This document shows positions 13,682 to 26,300 of a stretch of DNA of 64,000 nucleotides, in pieces. Made by a program: the position numbers and the translations under genes. The stretch is from Diplolepis rosae (Eukaryota; Arthropoda; Insecta; Hymenoptera; Diplolepididae): NCBI GenBank assembly GCA_030998225.1, contig JAPYXD010000695.1, forward strand, positions 1,469,001-1,533,000. The letters run 5' to 3'. Position 1 is the stretch's first letter, and each line of letters begins with the position of its first letter. The notes under the pieces were generated by a model. It was not told where the DNA came from. It saw nothing but the letters and a program-made list of their open reading frames with translations, and made no database searches.

Positions 13682-16104
13682 GTAGATGCTTGTGCTAACT
13701 GTAAAATTGGAGCCACCTCTCAAATCCTTGAGCTATCTCATTCCACGCCTGACCTCAACCGCACCATAATCCAAATCAACGTATAAGCCTAACACTTAAC
13801 GTGTACGAGATTATCACACAGAAAAATTTGTTCGCACGCTGTCAACAATCAGTTAGTAACGCACGCAGTACTCGCATAAAAATGTAATATTAGTTTCTTT
13901 CAGTCACTCTTTCTCTCTCTTTCATCCTTCTTCTTTCGCTCTTTTTACCTCTTACTGTTACACTGGAAATGATTTTTGGAGGACGCTTTCTTTCCCTAAA
14001 TTCTACGAAAAAAAATCTATGGCGTCCTCCTTAGATCGCATCGCCTCGTCTGTGATACACTCTAATACGCCCCTAATAGTCGAGAAATTGTCTTTCAATT
14101 AACTTACTCCGATTCTCGTTTATCACGACTTAATCTCCAAAAACGCGATAGTTAATAATAATCGTATTAATAATTAGTTTATTATTTTAAGGTAGGTGTG
14201 TCTCCTGTCACTTTATCTTTAATTAATCGTAATATAATAATTAATAGCTTGCAAGTATTAACGTTAGATACTATTACTTAATATTCTGTTTACGAGTTTG
14301 CCTTATTTACGCGTTTAGGTATGTACGTATGCTTATTATTCTCTCTTTTCCATTTTTGTTACACCCCTTACTGCTTCTAGTTTAGAGTATCCGTTTCTTT
14401 CTAATGTTTATCGTTTACTTGCACTGATACGGCGAGTCGATCGATATCTTTTTTAAACGGTATCTTGCGGACATTGTTAGCTTAACAAATTTAACTTTTT
14501 AAATAGTGTCAAGGATATTTTAAAATGGTGCTCTAGTAACTCCGCGCCTCTGCTTGCACCATTTTTACTATCTTTTTCTTCGTTTCATCTTGTTCTCACT
14601 TATATTGCTTTTAATCTGCTTTTCCCTATTATCGTTAATCCCATTCAGTATATTCGCCTACTTTTCTCATTAGTTTTGGTCTGTCTTTCTCGTTTGGACG
14701 AGATGGCAGTACTGTCTTGATCAAAGGTACCTTGAAAATATCGAGACCCTTTAATTATGGTTTTTAGGTCCTTCGCGGTATGATATCCCATAAGATTTTT
14801 ATGTTAAGTTTGCTCGACTTGAAAAATTTTGTTAAATTGTTCTGAAAAAAGTCGAGTTTTAGGTAGCAATTGAAAAAATGATTGTGTATAGGCACAGAGT
14901 ACGGAATTTTATTTCGGTTGTTTCAAAATAATTTTTAGTCCGTGACGCATTTTCGCAAGTTAATCTTTTAGGCGGCGTCCAGGTAGCAAATTAAAATATT
15001 TCGATGCATCAGATTTTCGATTAGAAATAGTTCCAGGAATTGATAATGATTTTTTTGCTAATATTTATTTATGAATTTCGTTAATTTTTTACTTTGTCAA
15101 ATACAACGCGATTTAAAGTAGTTTATGTGTTGAAAAATTTTTTGTATAACTAAAATAAAGAGTATGAAAAGAGTTATGATAAAAGATAAAGGCGCCTCTT
15201 GTGTTTTGATCAATTTTGTCTCTGCTCTGACATTTATTCATTTTCCAATGTTAGGCCAATGCCAAAATGATTTAGGCCAATATTTTTTCAAAATTGCTTT
15301 TATAAATTTTAATTTAATCACTTTTGGACATTTTTTCAAATGTAAATTTAGATGACTGAATTTAGTTTTGAAAATCTTAGGCCGAGATTTGAGTCAAGAG
15401 TGCGTCGTTAAGGATGGATAGGTTACTTAAACAATAAAATAATCATGCAACAAAACAACAAAAGAAATGATATTCAATGTTTTTGTTTATTTGCGTGAAT
15501 AATAAATAAAATTATCAATGAATCGATTGATAATAATTAATTAAAAAATAGTGATTCGTGACTAGGTTAAGACTCACCGCTTGCAAAAAGTGTATGTATA
15601 ATATATAATATGCTAAGCTAAATCATACAATAACGCTAAATCATAATCTCAACTAAAGTACAGCGTGGCGCTGGGATAGCTAAAGTACAAGGATGAGGAT
15701 AATAAAGAGGAGAGAGGGGAGTAGAGGGAAAATGCAGGAAAAATTGCGTGTATATTAAACTAAAATAATAATTGGCTCGCTATGTAAATTTAAATTTACT
15801 AATAAGTATAATTCTAATAAGACAATAAATAATCAAAACCGACGTGACACTGCAACAGTAGTAGTAATAATTATTCTATAAAAATCAGTGGATTGTAGCG
15901 ATAGTAGCAGTAAGATAAAGATAAAATTGCGAGAATTTGCTATAATTCGCAATATGAAAAATAGATACTAATTCTTCAAGTTCTATCTACAAGAACACAA
16001 ATTTCGCGCTTTTATAAAATAATTAATTCGTGTATTTGTGTCTACGTGCATTTCAACGTTCATTTGAAAAAATCGCGTTGTTATTCACTAACTGCTCAAA
16101 AATG

Positions 16105-16108
<4 letters not shown>

Positions 16109-16152
<44 letters not shown>
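16109..16152. repeat. (AT)n microsatellite
   Basis: About 22 uninterrupted AT units, with degraded AT-rich continuation to about 16180. Confidence 0.9.
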
Positions 16153-16155
<3 letters not shown>

Positions 16156-17570
16156 CATATATATTTATATATAATTATATTCTCTCATATAATCTATCCT
16201 AAATAGATACGTACCCGCGTCTAATGTAACGTTTTACCACTTCAGTTCACTTATTTACCTTTGCCTACTACTATCAGGACGCCGCCGGTACGATTGACTC
16301 TTTTCCTAATTTATTTTTTTAAACGTAATCTCATCACTACGACTAGCCTAGCATCTCAAATAATACTACTATGATTATATCGGGTATGAATTTATAATAA
16401 ATGTTTTACGTCATCAATGCGATACGAATGAACGTAAAAGATCATATTTTTTATAATTAAAATTTGTTAATCATCTATCAAGAAAAAGATCTATTGTTCT
16501 AAAGATATTTTCGTTTTTCCAGCTAACACAGTAAACCAAGAACATTTTTCTTGTGATGATCAGTGTTAACGGAAATGCGCTTTAGCATTAATACTTTTTT
16601 GGTCCAATAGCATGTGTAATGTGTGTGTTTAACTTTGCTGCATTTAAATAATTCTTTGAAAAAATTCTCTTTCATCTCAACGAAATCTTCTTGCAAAGTT
16701 TACTCTCCGTGAAGAGCCCTTATCTTCCACTCTCTCGCTCATTTTTTTCCACTCCTTTTGCACGAAAAAATTTGCGTCACGACGATCGAATTTGCTCTGT
16801 CGCCTATACAATACATTCATTTTATGTACAACTCAAGAACCCGAAAGTTCCTGATGAACTTATTAGGTACCACGATGAACCTCGCTTATACCTGTGCTAA
16901 ATTTTTTTCTGCTTTTTGCAATTGCATAGGACTTTGGAGTTCTCGTCATCGAGAGGGTTTCCAAGGCCGAATGGTGCTCGTTACGTGTTGCAAGAGTTTA
17001 TAGAAAGACGTTATTCTTTTTAAGAATTACTTCTTCCCTTAGTAAAAACGCCAGCCACAGCACGCGACGAGTATCACAAACACGAAAATGTACTAGCAGA
17101 GTTTTCGCTTTTGTTATTTTATTACAGTCTTAAATTCCATTGTATAATTGGCAACGACGTGATATGAAGCGTCAAGCGATTTATTTCATATCGTTCCAAG
17201 GGTTTCGTTCTAATTTTGATAATCATGCATCCTTATAAATATCTATGAATATTTATCAAATTTTACGAACTCTACTAGCATAATCTCGTGTATTCAAGTG
17301 CAAGAATTGCTAATACGATTTACAGATGTCTAATAAAGCCTTTTTAATAAATAAACGCTGATGTTCGTCTAATATAAAAAGTGCTTTAATTGAATAAACG
17401 AATTGATCGTTAAACAATAAGATTGCGCGCGAATTATCGACCTTCTCATCGGGACCATTTTGTCAATCAATCATTGAGGTGCTCGATTATGCATTGTCAT
17501 CTCGTCCAAATAATTGACACACTTTCGTCGATACAAGTCCAGTTTTCCTATCAGCCAACAAAGATTCGGC

Positions 17571-17576
17571 TTTATT
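17571..17576 (-). terminator. Candidate proximal poly(A) signal of pros
   Basis: Minus-strand AATAAA about 295 nt after the stop codon, followed about 20-30 nt downstream by the G/U-rich stretch TTTGTTGGCTG. Further AATAAA words at 17180-17185 and 17118-17123 could serve as later sites. Inferred from motif and distance only. Confidence 0.4.
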
Positions 17577-17870
17577 CTGTTTTTTTTTCGCGTACGTCGA
17601 GCACAATCAGATTAAATCCGCTCGCCATATAAAATCCTCAGGTCCGCATCGGTGACGAAGATGGCCACGGTATGATGATCTCTCGGTGTTTCGCTTTCGT
17701 TTCCTCTCGCTCAGTTTCGATATGTTACTAACGATACCTGATGCGCTTCCATCGACGGTGAACCATAAGATGAGGTTCTTCACGGCCGTCTGTGTCATTT
17801 TTTGTGATCACCAAGCGGCCATACGACGCATTGGTGATCGAAGATACTGCGCAGAGTAATGATGTTTATC

Positions 17871-18050
17871 CTATTCCAGCTGTTCCAAGAAGTTCGGGCT
17901 TTTGAAGTACTCCGGAACTGGATCATCTAGCCTCGAGATCACCTTGTAGATCGATTTCTTCCAGGACTGTTCCGTGTCCTTGCCACCCTGGATCGCCTTG
18001 AAAAATTCTTTCAAAGTCTGCTCCACTACATACCTAAAGTTACCAGGTAC
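17871..18050 (-). CDS. pros: pros coding exon 5 (C-terminal prospero domain, stop)
   Basis: Encodes 59 residues from [17 protein letters not shown] to [10 protein letters not shown], then TAG at 17873-17871. This is the C-terminal half of the Prospero domain. The acceptor is TTTTATTGCAG|GTACC (AG at 18051-18052). The segment [18 protein letters not shown] and the closing NFLEQLE are diagnostic of the family. The protein ends at the usual family C-terminus, so the gene is intact here. Confidence 0.95.
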   Translation of the reverse strand, partial: VPGNFRYVVEQTLKEFFKAIQGGKDTEQSWKKSIYKVISRLDDPVPEYFKSPNFLEQLE

Positions 18051-21000
18051 CTGCAATAAAATATCGATATTGTTAGTTTTAAACTTTTAAATTGTGGGAA
18101 AGACACTTATCAAAAAGCTGCGTGACAAAAAATAGCTTCTAGACAATCACATAAAAAACTTGAGATTAAAATGAACTGTATAAGTTTTTCTTTCAGACTT
18201 CTTGCAATTCATTTTGAACTGTCATTTTTTTTGTAAATTAATTTATCTAAGTTTCAAATTAAAATTTATTTTTTCCTCAGGTTTTTCGATTTAATAACAT
18301 ATAAGTTATGCACACAGGGTTAAAAAAAATCTTTGAATGGAAAATAATCCTTTCTCTTTAAAAATTTTTAGAAAGAAATACACTTTTAATCTATAAATTT
18401 ATAATTTTTTGAAATAAATATAAAATATTTTATTTTATGAGTGGGAATACATTGTGCATTGATGCACAGACTTTCTTTCGTCAATTCTGCAAATATTTTC
18501 AGTATCTCAATAAAATATAAGAGTATTTAGAATTGAACATTGACTTTATTTCAAGTTAAAACTTCTTATAATTGACACAGATTAATTTGATGATGTGGAA
18601 AAATAATAAACCCTGCATGCATTCTACAACTCTTTGCAAAATGAATAAAAGGAAACTGAAAAATGTAGCGTGTGCGTGTTCTGTTCAATTGCGCACCTGG
18701 GGACCCCATACCTCAATGTGGTTGTTGCGGTTGTAATGAAGATTGAGAACTCGGTAGATTTCGGAATCACCTCCGACCCGAAGGTCATCGGCGTTTTTGA
18801 CACCTTCCGATACTGCCTGTCTCGCATATTTTTCCATCTGGATGTAGTAAAACTCCCTGTAATCATAAAAAAGTACAACATTAGACTAGATCTTTGCGTG
18901 TTATACTAGAAGCTTACGTGAGATAATTATAAAATTTCCAGTTTGTACTTCACAGATCTGTACAGTCTTACACGACCTACTAGGGGTTTAGTTAGTAATG
19001 CGGTAAAGATAGACTCGCAAGATATGCGCTACCACTAATTAATTAAAGATCGATATACTAAAGAGCGTAGGGATGACGCAAGTGAGAAGCGAGAAAAGGC
19101 ACAGCGTAAGAGAAAAAAATCCGCTCTTCCCGTTGGTTCTAAAGGTGAGTTCACTCGGAAAGAAAAAGAGCACGCGACATCGCCCATATTTCAAAGGGTT
19201 GGAACGAACGCCTCCACGTTATGATGTAACGAGGTATCGTCTAAGAAGACTTACTATACGTAAAAACGCATACGGTTATACGACCAATGAATATGCCAAC
19301 CTACACAACGAGAAATCTCCCAGTTGACAAGTTTAACGTTTGCGTTCATTAATTAACACCGTCAAATAAACCTAACTTACTAATTGGTGGGCAATTAGTA
19401 TAATAATAGTGACCTGCTATTCGACGTCTCAAATTTTTAACGAAAAAGAGTGACGAACCCAGATAAAACAGAAGCTAAAAAAATATAGCAATAATGAGTC
19501 AATATCTGAGGCAATAATTAAAAAATATCAATTTATCAGACTAATGAGTTCAAGAAAATAAATCTCTAGATTCTCAGGGGTGAGAGAAGACTTTTTTATC
19601 TCCCATTTCATGGTTAAATAAGTCGTGGGACATTGATACACAGATGGCTTAACGTGAGTTGAAGTTGTAGAAAATAAACGATAAGACTGACTTCGTTGAG
19701 TGCATTTTTTCCTATGAATTTTCGACAATATCTCTCTCGAGAAAATGTCACTCTTAAAGTATATGCATATGCACACAACCAGCCCCACGGGAAAATCATA
19801 GTAGCAGCCAGGTTGATCTTGCAATTCGAATCCCATAGGATGCAAAAAAATAGCTACACGGTTCAGTGGAAAGCCAGCTTTTGCTTACTTGTGTTTCTCG
19901 ATCTCCTGCTTAAAATTCAACGACCCTAAATACCAACCAAGGAAAATCTTTTGGTCTCCTTTCAACTCGAAGCCGATGCAGCAATTTTTAAGATTGCTTT
20001 CGACTCAGCGATTTTTTAGAGTTAGTACTTGGCAATGTCAATGCTGCCTTGCAATGGAAATAGACGTATCTCCAGTTCAGATAAGTCACTTGTCACTTTT
20101 GCGAGTCGAAAAAATAGTTAATTAGGAATGTCAGGTTGACTATATTTTAGGGCCAACTATAAGACAGCCTTCTGTATGATCAAGCAAACCATCTCTTGAG
20201 GGTAAAACCAAGAATTTCCACTTGATTGAACATCAAAACATAATGTTCAACTTGACCATTCTCGAGAACTAATTGGATTATTTTAATAGTGAGTCTGACC
20301 CTTCCGGGTAGTCAGGCTGAACATAAAATAAGTCTTTCTCGCTATTCCGAAAAAATTGTAAAAGGGTCGTCTAGTTATTTAGAAGGTCTTAACGACTCTT
20401 CATTTTTGTCCATGTAAAGACAGCTTTGTCGAACTCTTATAAGTCCTTGCGGATTGGAAGCTGCTGAGAAGGTAGATGGATCGTGGGATGGTATAAGTGC
20501 CAGGAAGATGAGGAGTGGCTTGACGTACCTTGTCTCTTGGCCTCTTGGAAAACACCCTTCACCTAACCAGTGACTGCAGTCACCCACTCCAGCCCTCAAC
20601 GATGTGTCACCTGCATCTATAATCCTTATTCATCCATCCATCGAACGCATTGAGGTTCGTCAGATCGCCAAGTATAGGCAGAATATGGTATGCAGATGCC
20701 GGATAGATGTCAATACATAGGCCTGCATCTGTATATTCCCGAAGTGCCTAATTAAAAGAGACACCCCGAGACAGAGAGCTGTACGAGATGGATAACGCGG
20801 ATTCATAATGGGTTGTAAGAGTGCGAGGGAGATGGGCATAGTTCCGTAGTTATTTGAGTACGACAAAAAGCTGAGTGCTAGAATTGCCACTCTTCGGCTG
20901 CACCAAGTGCGAGAAGAGCAGCAACTGAGTGAGATAGAGAGAAGGGAGAGGAGGCTCGAGTAAGAAAGAAAGAGAGGGTGAGATGCAGAGTCATTCATTA

Positions 21001-23329
21001 CGGTATTGTATAATTAGAATAATAATAAACTCTTCAGTGCTTTGGGTCTTCTTGCGCACTGTTGAAGCGGGGCGTCGCCAAGAGAGGGAGGAATTGATAG
21101 AGCGAGAAATTCACCACAAGGGTGCTGATTATTAGCATCTAATTACGAGACGCCTCGCTGCCGATAAGAGGAACGAGAATGCTCAAATCCAAATGCCACC
21201 AAGCTTCTTCTCCAGATAGACAATGCAAAGCCTCGCTATTCAATCCACTATTCCATGTTCTTTAGAGTCTTTCAATTCTAGTAGAAAGAAGAATTCAGAA
21301 CGCTGCAGATCAACAGTAATCTGATGAAGATGATGCTCGATTATATATCCAATTTGAACTTGCGTAATAAGTTTTTTAATTCTTACATATAATTAACTAA
21401 GACAACTTGCAGAATATTTTCTTTTAAGAGGATTCTAATTTATTTTCAGATGATTCTTTTAAATTTTCACGAATTCAACGCCTTTTTTGGTTAGAATGAG
21501 GGTATAAAGTAATATAAAATAATTTCAAATTAATTAGTTGAGTTTGAAATTTCTGCCACTGCCTAAATTATCCGAGAATCACTGCAAATAAATGCAAATT
21601 TAAATTTAAATTTAAGAATTTGAAATCTTTCTGTGGAAAAAAAGACGCTTTCAACTGCGCTGGGATTCGAGCCCAGGTCTTTCGATTGACATAATATTAG
21701 ATTGATGCGAAAATCAACAGTTTTTGATCATTTGAATTCATGAAGCAGATATAGCAAAAACGAACACTTTTTAGATAAAAACTCAACTTGTTATAAGAGT
21801 TGTTGTGCGAAAAAAAGGGTCTCTGAAAACAAAAGTTTTCCTATGATTTCTTCGAATTGGAATTATATCAGTAGACGTGTTTTATGAAAGAAGAAAATTT
21901 AAGAATTATGAAAAATAATACTTTTAATCATGTTTTTTGAAATAGAATGTTTCCTTACTGTCGCTTCTTACCAATTTTTCAAAAAATCTTATTGGATTTT
22001 TTTAATTTATGGTTTTTTTTTTCAAGAAAAAATTCTCTATAACTCTACCATTTCTAATTTTGAAAGTAAAGATTTCAGTGGCAGAAATTGTATACAACTT
22101 TTTAAAAAGAAACATTTTTTAAATAAAATAACTATATTTGACGATTATTTACTTATTTTCAAAATTGGAAACAGTAGCGTTGTAGAGAATATCATTTTGC
22201 TGCGGAGAATTCTCAGAATGATATTTTTTTCCCAAATTGAAACGTAGTTTAGTAAAAATTATGACTTTTCATAACATTAGACCTTGTGAAATTTTGCATT
22301 AATTAATAATTTTTAAACAAATTTGAGATTTTTAGAGATCATTTAACTTTTAGTTTTACCTCAAATTCAGTCACTTGAACCTAGCGACCGAAGACGACTT
22401 AAACTGGATTTTTAACTTAAGCTGAAATCAAAATTTATATGATATTTAATTTAATTTGAAAATGGTTTCTACGATGTAAAAAGTTTTTGAGGCTTGAAGT
22501 ACATCAGAATATAAGATTGACTTTTAATCCTATAAGTTCACTTTTATCCACTCCATATTTTCATCATGATATTAATGTTAATAAAGTTTTTCACTCTCTG
22601 TAAAGGGCTGAATTTCAATCAATAATTGAAATCAAACGGAATTGATTTGCGCTAAAATTCAAATAACGAATCAAAAATTATAGTACAAAGAGAAATCTCT
22701 TATTTTTAAACGAATTTTATACGTCACTCTGATTCGTTATACGCGAAAATAACAAAACTTGCAGTATCAAGCGATCTATGAATGCAAGTACATAATTTTT
22801 GCTGCTTTCATGGGATGATCTTTATAAATGTATGATCCAGGGATAGATAAAAAAAAAGTAACCGTTGGAGTCAGAGGATATAATAGAAAAGTGTGGCTAA
22901 AAGTCGTTTATACCACACGCCTTCCCTGAAACTTCCAAGTGACTCGTTGAGACATCGTGCTTCTCGTCTTACACGCGCTCCTCATTCAAGAAATTCTGAT
23001 TCTCCTCCTTAAGCCAGTCAGCCCCTTTTAACGGTTATGCCTAGGTGGACGACCTTCCACAATAGCTTAGTGTTTTCTTCCCTGATACTTCTGACCCTGA
23101 AATCTCACCCCTCGATCGTTGGCTTTCTTGTCGAACCTTTCCCACAGTGTCGTGAAGGGTTCGAAGACCGAGACCCTGAGAAATGACGAAGAAATCATAT
23201 TGAGGAGGATTTGCTAGATTTAACGTTTCTATCTTAGTTAAAAGGGACCAGCTCTTCCAGCCCTTTAAAGGGATGATACAGACAATCAATCTTGAAAACC
23301 TTCTAAGAATTGGCTTCTTAACTGCATCA

Positions 23330-23371
<42 letters not shown>

Positions 23372-26300
23372 TGGTGCACATTATGCTTGACAGAGCATAA
23401 GCGTCCATTCAGAGGGCGCGTTCAAAAAGGTGTCGTTTGGGGTCTTGATGCTGCACTCTTCTTAATTAGTAATTAACACTTTAACGCCACCTACTCTGAC
23501 ACGGAGCGGCAAGCAAGTATGCGATCCTGCAACCGCTTCTCAATAAATCCAAGAGAGTATATGCGCATGCGCTGGAAAATCACGTAATTAAAACACAAAT
23601 TAACAAGTGATTACTTCATTCTATCCCATGACGGTAGTGCAGCAATTATGATGTTCTGGGGTATTTTTAAACCGCCTAAGGGTTATCGCGTCGTTTAAAA
23701 GAGGAGAATGAGGAGAGATGCAAGGGTAGAAGAAAGAAGGAGAAACTGACGAAAGAGAATAGCAACACGAGGGGGTCGTTTGAAGTTTCACGCCTTTGGT
23801 TAGGAAATAGTATTTGCCCTGGCTTGTGGACTTAAAAGATTCGACTTCCGTGTCTTCTCTCAAATAAAACTCATAAAAAACAAGAAAAAAGCCACACGCT
23901 GAATTCCAACCATTTATTACATTCATTTATTTCGTGAAAAACCAGAAACTTCATTAATACTCATTTTTAAAAATATTGTAAAACTTTCCACCTAGAGACT
24001 CTCGTAAGATATTAAATGGGGAGACTGAGTTCTCTTTAATTTAATAGGGAGTAATCAAAGCCCTTTTGCTCTCCGATTGTAGGATGATGCGCTCTTCGAT
24101 CCTTCCCCTGCTTGTCTCGTCATCACCCTGCTGCTAAACCACTTTTTTTCCACGGCCAAGTTTCTAAGCCTCGGACAATCGAGCGCGATCGTATGGCAGA
24201 TGTGCCTTCGACAATCAGTAGTAGCTGTATTTCTGGGCCCCGGGTCGACTGGCTGCCGCCCTTTCTAAAAGGGCGCTTGAAGAATAGGGGGCCAGGGCTA
24301 GACGCTCGTGTGAGAAGGGAGGAGACCTGATAGGAACGACTGGAGAGAAAAAGAGAGATTGAGAGCAAAGGGGAGTCCGCGTGCCGCACGCGCCGATCTT
24401 ACAATGAGTACTTCGTATGCTCCCTTTGCACCCCTCCTCATCGTACATCTGGCTGCCTTAAACATCTTTTCTCTCTCATTCTAGCCTGACAAACTTCAAA
24501 CTTCTTTTTCTCTCAACCGGTTTTCTCAGAGTCATTGATATTCCATCTAATGTAAGCGATCTCTAATTTCTCATTTCTTTTTTTTTTCTCATTCTCCAAA
24601 AGAATCATAAGCCGAGTTGGATCAACTGGATTTTATCGAAGATCCTTTCAACCTGTTACCCAAGAACAAGAAGGGGGATTCTTCCAAGAATAGAGAAAAT
24701 GATATACTCTGTTTAATGATGAAGGTTTCCTTTTCAAGCTAGAAGCTAGTGTTCAAGAAGAGAGAGAGAAAAGAGAGCAGTGCTCTTTCTCTCTTGGGGG
24801 GCGGGGGCAGCTGCTTTGAGCGGTTTCACTCTTCAATAGTCGCGGACCACCCCGCTCTTCACTAACGGCTTTGCCCCTTTGCCCCTTTTCTCTCTGCGTC
24901 TCTGATGCACTTGGGCTTCTAGAAAGCATTTTTTTATTCGATCGATCGATTTACTCCGCTACCCAGAATACATCATCATAGTGCAAAGCCTTCTGCATCT
25001 TTATATCCAATCTTACGCTAGACAGCCTATTTTCAGCAGGTACACCCAACGTACCTGACTACTTTTGACATTCTCATTGTTATTCATGTCCTCCACCTTT
25101 TCATTCGACAGGGGTACATCCCCCAATGAAAATTCATTTACCACCCGGTTCAATCAATTGTTGTATGTACCTCGGGAGAAAAAATTGACTAAAAACAAGT
25201 TCTCATATTTTGACCTTAAATTTTGCACATCTGTTCTCGGAGCTCCTTGAATTCTTGCTGAACAACAATGAGGCAGTTGAATCTTGGTCGCATTCATTGA
25301 ATACACTATGAGCGTGTAATGCAGAGGAAAGAGGAAGAGGAGTTCGAGTAGGACAATTCTCGTGCGTATTGCGTATACAAGTAGTTACAGTCCTGTTAAT
25401 GTACACCCACATTCTTAGAAGGACATCAAACCAAACGCATACAAGTACGAAAGAGCGTAGGAAAAGAAAAGGGTTGCCTAGGTTAGGGACTCGGAAAACA
25501 TCCTTTGTCGAATACCCTACCGGGACCGCTCACCCGCCCGGCAACTCGTTCAACTCGTTGAGAAAAAATCAATAATTCTTTGTTGTCAAGTTTGCCTTCT
25601 GTCATGCCACGCTAAACCACATTAGGCCGAGCCGAGCCGATCCGTCCGAGTGCGCGAGAGTGAGCAACAGAAAGAAATTCGAAAAGATTATACCATTCGT
25701 ACCCAGAGGACACTTGTGTTAAATTATAGCTTTGGCTTCTTACTTGTTTGTACCTTCAATTGTAGAAAAGTGATAAATCATCTAGCCAGATTTTATCATA
25801 ACTGGAAAAACCGAAGGAGATTTAAAATTAACTTGCTTATTAGGTTTCTTTTTAAAATTTACATACAAAAATAGCATTTGGTATCACGTGGAAACCTATT
25901 TAGGAACCCATGTGAGTTCTGAGTTATATCTGGCCTGATTTCGTATCTCGAGGCTGTTTAGAATTTAAATATTGTTCGGGGTATCTGTGTACAAAATTTT
26001 CCAATCAAAACTCAAGAAGTGAGCAATACTTTTCCACGATAGTTTCTACATGACTCGAAATAGGAAGTCTAGACTAGAATATATCTAGGATTCCTTATGG
26101 GTTCCCAGGAAGGTTCTTACACTGAAAAAACAGTATAGCTAAGAGAACTATATTTTGATCCTCAGAACCAGAAAATATTGCTATCAGACCAATGCTACGG
26201 TATGGTCCTCAGAACTATACGAGTATAGGTGAGACAGCTATACAAGTTCGTTGATATGACAATACCATGTATAGCGATCGTAAACAAAATATTATGCCAT

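Larger units (their letters stand above)
1..17570 (-). other. Region downstream of pros: no second gene; possible distal 3' UTR
   Basis: No coding frame here has recognisable domains or coherent splice signals. The longest open frame (3000-3491, plus) looks like chance. Foldback elements that crowd the introns are nearly absent here, although it is equally AT-rich. Drosophila pros is known to produce neuron-enriched mRNAs with very long 3' UTRs, so part of this stretch may be transcribed as distal UTR. Apart from the hairpin array and simple repeats listed separately, I see nothing definable in 1-13154 or 13682-17570. Confidence 0.4.
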
